In this document: positions 61,636 through 64,000 of the stretch, piece by piece | How positions within the stretch are numbered: position 1 is the first letter of the stretch | Layout: every line of letters begins with the position of its first letter | DNA from: Alteromonas sp. ALT199 | GTDB taxonomy: Bacteria > Pseudomonadota > Gammaproteobacteria > Enterobacterales > Alteromonadaceae | Length of the DNA stretch: 64,000 nucleotides | Reading direction: 5' to 3' | NCBI RefSeq assembly: GCF_018619335.1 | Contig: NZ_JAHHDX010000117.1 | Span: 44,942 to 108,941, forward strand | Notes under the pieces: generated by a model | The model's input: only the letters and a program-made list of their open reading frames with translations | Told to the model about the DNA's origin: nothing | Database searches by the model: none | Position numbers and translations under genes: made by a program

Positions 61636-62163
61636 ATGACAAAGCCACTCATATTCATTACCGGTTTTATAATGTTATGCATCATTACCTTTGCGTCTTG
61701 TAAGACCTTTGAAACACTTTGGCGTATTAACCACAAGAACAACGAGCTAACTTTTATGGGCAGTTCAGGTTGGCAGTGGCATAACAAATCACAAGGGCTT
61801 CAAATTAAGCGTGTAGACAATTACTTGCCAGCGATGAGAAAAGTATCTGACAGCAAAGAATATGCTTCGCTTATTACCATTACCGAAAGCGGAAATTATC
61901 GCGGCTTTGTGTTTTTTGACCAGGACTGTGAAGAAGGCGCTATTGTCTCAGAGCGTGTAACTTACAGTGCAGCAGAATCACTAAAACTTGAAGTATTACA
62001 CTGCCTTCATGGAAAGCTGGTGTATATGAAAAACTGGGCAACAGCACCTACAAAAAGGTGGCGTGGCCGTGTGGGCGACTTTGAATTCGATGAAGCATTA
62101 AATGAATGGGATTTCACACCACTTCAACAAGCCTATTTAAAGAGCGTTGCCGAACTCATTTGA
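61636..62163 (+). CDS. Exported or membrane-anchored protein of unknown function
   Basis: The 175-residue protein begins 'MTKPLIFITGFIMLCIITFA' then 'SCKTFETLWR', a hydrophobic leader with a Cys that only loosely fits a lipobox. The rest is mixed alpha/beta with 'SGWQWHNKSQGLQIKRVDNY' and 'ESGNYRGFVFFDQDCEEGAI'; two more Cys could form a disulfide. The ATG at 61636 has AAGGG upstream; a TTG at 61585 extends the frame but has no ribosome site. No family recognised. Confidence 0.72.
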   Translation: MTKPLIFITGFIMLCIITFASCKTFETLWRINHKNNELTFMGSSGWQWHNKSQGLQIKRVDNYLPAMRKVSDSKEYASLITITESGNYRGFVFFDQDCEEGAIVSERVTYSAAESLKLEVLHCLHGKLVYMKNWATAPTKRWRGRVGDFEFDEALNEWDFTPLQQAYLKSVAELI

Positions 62164-62168
62164 AAATT

Positions 62169-62280
62169 GGGGTCAGAGTACTTTTTGTCGGTGTCTCTCT
62201 TTAGCCATTGTGATGCTAAGAAGATGATTAACTTAAATGAAGTCTGCTGCCCCGTCATTTGAGTAATGCACTCTGACCCC
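62169..62280. repeat. GGGGTCAGAGT inverted-repeat element (REP/RAYT-type)
   Basis: GGGGTCAGAGT (62169-62179) and ACTCTGACCCC (62270-62280) are perfect 11-bp terminal arms around ~90 nt. This end sequence is widespread in gammaproteobacteria near REP-associated tyrosine transposases (from memory). No transposase is inside, so it would be a non-autonomous relic. It sits between converging genes. Confidence 0.7.
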
Positions 62281-62285
62281 ATTAT

Positions 62286-63143
62286 TTAGGTGTTGGCGAG
62301 GGCGTCGTCGATATCTTTTGCACTGTGACGGTTTTCTAATTGGCCGTCATCGCCCCAGGTCTTGTTGACGATACGGCCGCGTTTAACGCCTTCTCTTTGT
62401 TCTAGCTGTTTAGCCCAACGAACCAAATTGGTGTACTCATGTACTTGAAGAAACGTCGCTGCATCGTATAGGTTGCCAAGCACTAAATTGCCGTACCATG
62501 GCCATATAGCTATATCAGCTATGCTGTATTCACTTCCCGCCATAAATTCATTGTTTGCTAAGTGCTTATCTAGCACGTCTAACTGACGCTTAGTTTCCAT
62601 AGTAAAGCGATTGATAGGGTATTCCATTGGATAAGGCGCATAGCTATAGAAGTGCCCGAAACCACCACCTAAGTATGGCGCTGAACCCACCTGCCAGAAT
62701 AACCAGTTAAAGCACTCAGCCTTGGCGTGAGCGTCTTGCGGAATGAACTTACCGAACTTTTCTGCCAGGTAAACCAAAATTGAGCCTGATTCAAAAAGCT
62801 TGGTTTCTGGCGACGTTGTAGTGTCGACCATAGCAGGAATTTTACTATTCGGATTCACATCAACAAACCCAGAAGAAAACTGATCGCCCTCTCCAATATT
62901 TACTAGCCAAGCGTCGTACTCTGCTTCACTTACACCTGCTGCCAACAGCTCTTCTAGCATGATAGTTACTTTCTGACCATTAGGTGTAGCTAGTGAATAA
63001 AGTTGTAAACCATGTTCACCATTGGAACGGGGCTTTTCATGGGTCGCGCCCGAAACAGGACGATTAATACTGGCCCACTTGTTACCGTCATCTTCTGCCT
63101 GGGACCAAACTTCTGGTGGTGTATAGCTACTTTCTGTCGACAT
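62286..63143 (-). CDS. yghU: Glutathione S-transferase-like disulfide-bond reductase YghU
   Basis: This 285-residue protein matches E. coli YghU/YfcG-type proteins: 'INRPVSGATHEK', 'LQLYSLATPNGQKVTIMLEE', 'GDQFSSGFVDVNPNSKIPAM', 'FESGSILVYLAEKFGKF' and 'LGGGFGHFYSYAP'. These bind two glutathiones and reduce disulfides. The ATG at 63143 has AAAGGA upstream, better than ATG 63167. Confidence 0.94.
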   Translation of the reverse strand: MSTESSYTPPEVWSQAEDDGNKWASINRPVSGATHEKPRSNGEHGLQLYSLATPNGQKVTIMLEELLAAGVSEAEYDAWLVNIGEGDQFSSGFVDVNPNSKIPAMVDTTTSPETKLFESGSILVYLAEKFGKFIPQDAHAKAECFNWLFWQVGSAPYLGGGFGHFYSYAPYPMEYPINRFTMETKRQLDVLDKHLANNEFMAGSEYSIADIAIWPWYGNLVLGNLYDAATFLQVHEYTNLVRWAKQLEQREGVKRGRIVNKTWGDDGQLENRHSAKDIDDALANT

Positions 63144-63265
63144 AGTAAATCCTTTGAGTTGTTTCATTTGGTTAAGTTACTTCGATATATAACTACTAAG
63201 AACAGCTTTTAAAGACTTACAGCTCAACACTGTCGACTAGTAAACGTCGATATACGTCTACTGAC

Positions 63266-63304
63266 ATAAAAAGCCGTGCGTTGTAAGTATACAAAGCACG
63301 GCTT
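63266..63304 (-). terminator. Terminator of the small lipoprotein gene
   Basis: AAGCCGTGC (63271-63279) pairs with GCACGGCTT (63296-63304), extended inward by TTGTA/TACAA; leftward it is followed by TTTTTATG. Confidence 0.88.
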
Positions 63305-63424
63305 CAAGAATAAAAGGCGAACAGTCCTTTGCTCGCAAACCGGAACTATCGACAGTCACCATTAACGTTTTCTTAGCAAAAAACGTGGCAGAATCGATAG
63401 TGTATAAAAAAGACTGGTTGTGAA

Positions 63425-63682
63425 TTACTTAACTTCGTAATACGCGTCAATTAAGTCGGATTCATCTAAGTAAACAAACATTTCACTTTGCTTATCTAGT
63501 GGGCTCTCTGCAATTGTGTTAGTAGCCGTTTTAGGGGTGTTTGCGTTTTGTGCTGCAACATCATCGTTGGGCGCATCACAAGCAGAAAGTGTTGCAAGAG
63601 CGGCCATCACTAACGACGTAGAGAATGAGCGTTTAATAATTCGCGCATAGAAAGGACTTGCCTTGTTTTTTAACTTTGTCAT
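63425..63682 (-). CDS. Small predicted lipoprotein
   Basis: The 85-residue protein has a basic N-terminus, a hydrophobic stretch and a lipobox 'LATLSAC', then an Asp/Asn/Ala/Thr-rich linker and 'MFVYLDESDLIDAYYEVK'. It should be lipid-anchored at the outer face of a membrane. The ATG at 63682 has AAGG at 8 nt; a GTG at 63691 is also in frame. Function unknown. Confidence 0.75.
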   Translation of the reverse strand: MTKLKNKASPFYARIIKRSFSTSLVMAALATLSACDAPNDDVAAQNANTPKTATNTIAESPLDKQSEMFVYLDESDLIDAYYEVK

Positions 63683-63945
63683 CAATAACACCTTTTGCTC
63701 CTTGTTGTAACTGATAAGAGGAGTATCAATGATTATGCCAATTAAAAATAAACCATTAATAACAGATGGTTAGAACACAAAAAATCATATTAAGTGAAAG
63801 AGTAAAGAGGGAAATGTTGCGCATAGGCAACACCTTTTTTGTATAAAGCGGATTTGAATAAACTAAACGAGCGGTATTCAAACAAGTTTGCCGTAATCAG
63901 TTAAATTGATTATTCAAAATAGAAATAAAAATTTTTTGAATATAT
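63683..63945. other. Intergenic region at the right edge
   Basis: No gene seen. It contains the presumed promoter of the small lipoprotein gene (leftward) and AT-rich sequence. Confidence 0.5.
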
Positions 63946-63974
63946 AAAAAAAGCAGGCTAAGCCTGCTTTTTAA
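63946..63974. terminator. Bidirectional-looking terminator at the right edge
   Basis: AAAAAGCAGGCT (63948-63959) and AGCCTGCTTTTT (63961-63972) form a perfect stem. It probably ends a leftward gene whose last codons (Val-Ser-Ile-stop, TAA at 63988-63990) enter the window at its right edge. Confidence 0.8.
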
Positions 63975-64000
63975 AGAGTTTTTTCGATTAGATGCTGACG

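Overview
The window looks like chromosomal DNA of a marine gammaproteobacterium of the Alteromonas type (moderate GC, E. coli-like housekeeping blocks in Alteromonadales order, large TonB-dependent receptor, PEP-CTERM protein, many cyclic-di-GMP proteins). This placement rests on protein similarity recalled from memory and on gene order; no search was run.

Layout. 1-2.1 kb: cut-off membrane sensor and an exported M20 amidohydrolase. 2.3-7.1 kb: the classic rho-trxA / rhlB-gppA divergent block. 7.2-12.8 kb: a leftward run tatA-tatB-tatC-unknown exported protein-tatD-diguanylate cyclase-hemB with very tight junctions. 13-17.8 kb: unknown protein followed by a 9-copy heptamer repeat, ilvIH, maoP and a hotdog-fold protein. 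18-22.6 kb: a TonB-dependent receptor interrupted by one frameshift, and a TonB-like single-span proline-rich protein. 22.7-23.4 kb: two tRNA-Gly(GCC) genes embedded in an array of repeat units that each carry the last ~19 bases of the tRNA. 23.5-28.5 kb: orn / rsgA, psd, a DMT transporter, a glycerophosphodiesterase, and a MerC-type protein behind a Zur-like operator. 28.7-35 kb: yibQ-like, a small unknown gene, envC, then yibN-grxC-secB-gpsA, and trmL. 35.3-39.9 kb: a lysophospholipase, cpxA-cpxR divergent from a double-length CpxP/Spy protein, and mgsA.

40.2-47.4 kb: a complete arginine operon argCBFGHA. Its leader has tandem ARG boxes over a promoter, a 42-residue leader ORF with tandem CGA arginine codons, and an 18-bp terminator-like hairpin with a T run just before argC. 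This suggests that attenuation is layered on ArgR repression and is the most interesting signal in the window.

47.6-64 kb is more accessory: an EAL phosphodiesterase, a hydrolase whose decayed partial copy lies 6.5 kb away, a TetR-controlled flavoprotein/DUF2855 pair (flavoprotein split by a frameshift or ATGA overlap), small stress-type membrane proteins, a catalase, a PEP-CTERM choice-of-anchor A protein with a TPR partner, yghU, and lipoprotein-like genes. Two inverted-repeat elements of the GGGTCAGAGT type mark this part. No phage, CRISPR array, rRNA or complete insertion sequence was recognised.
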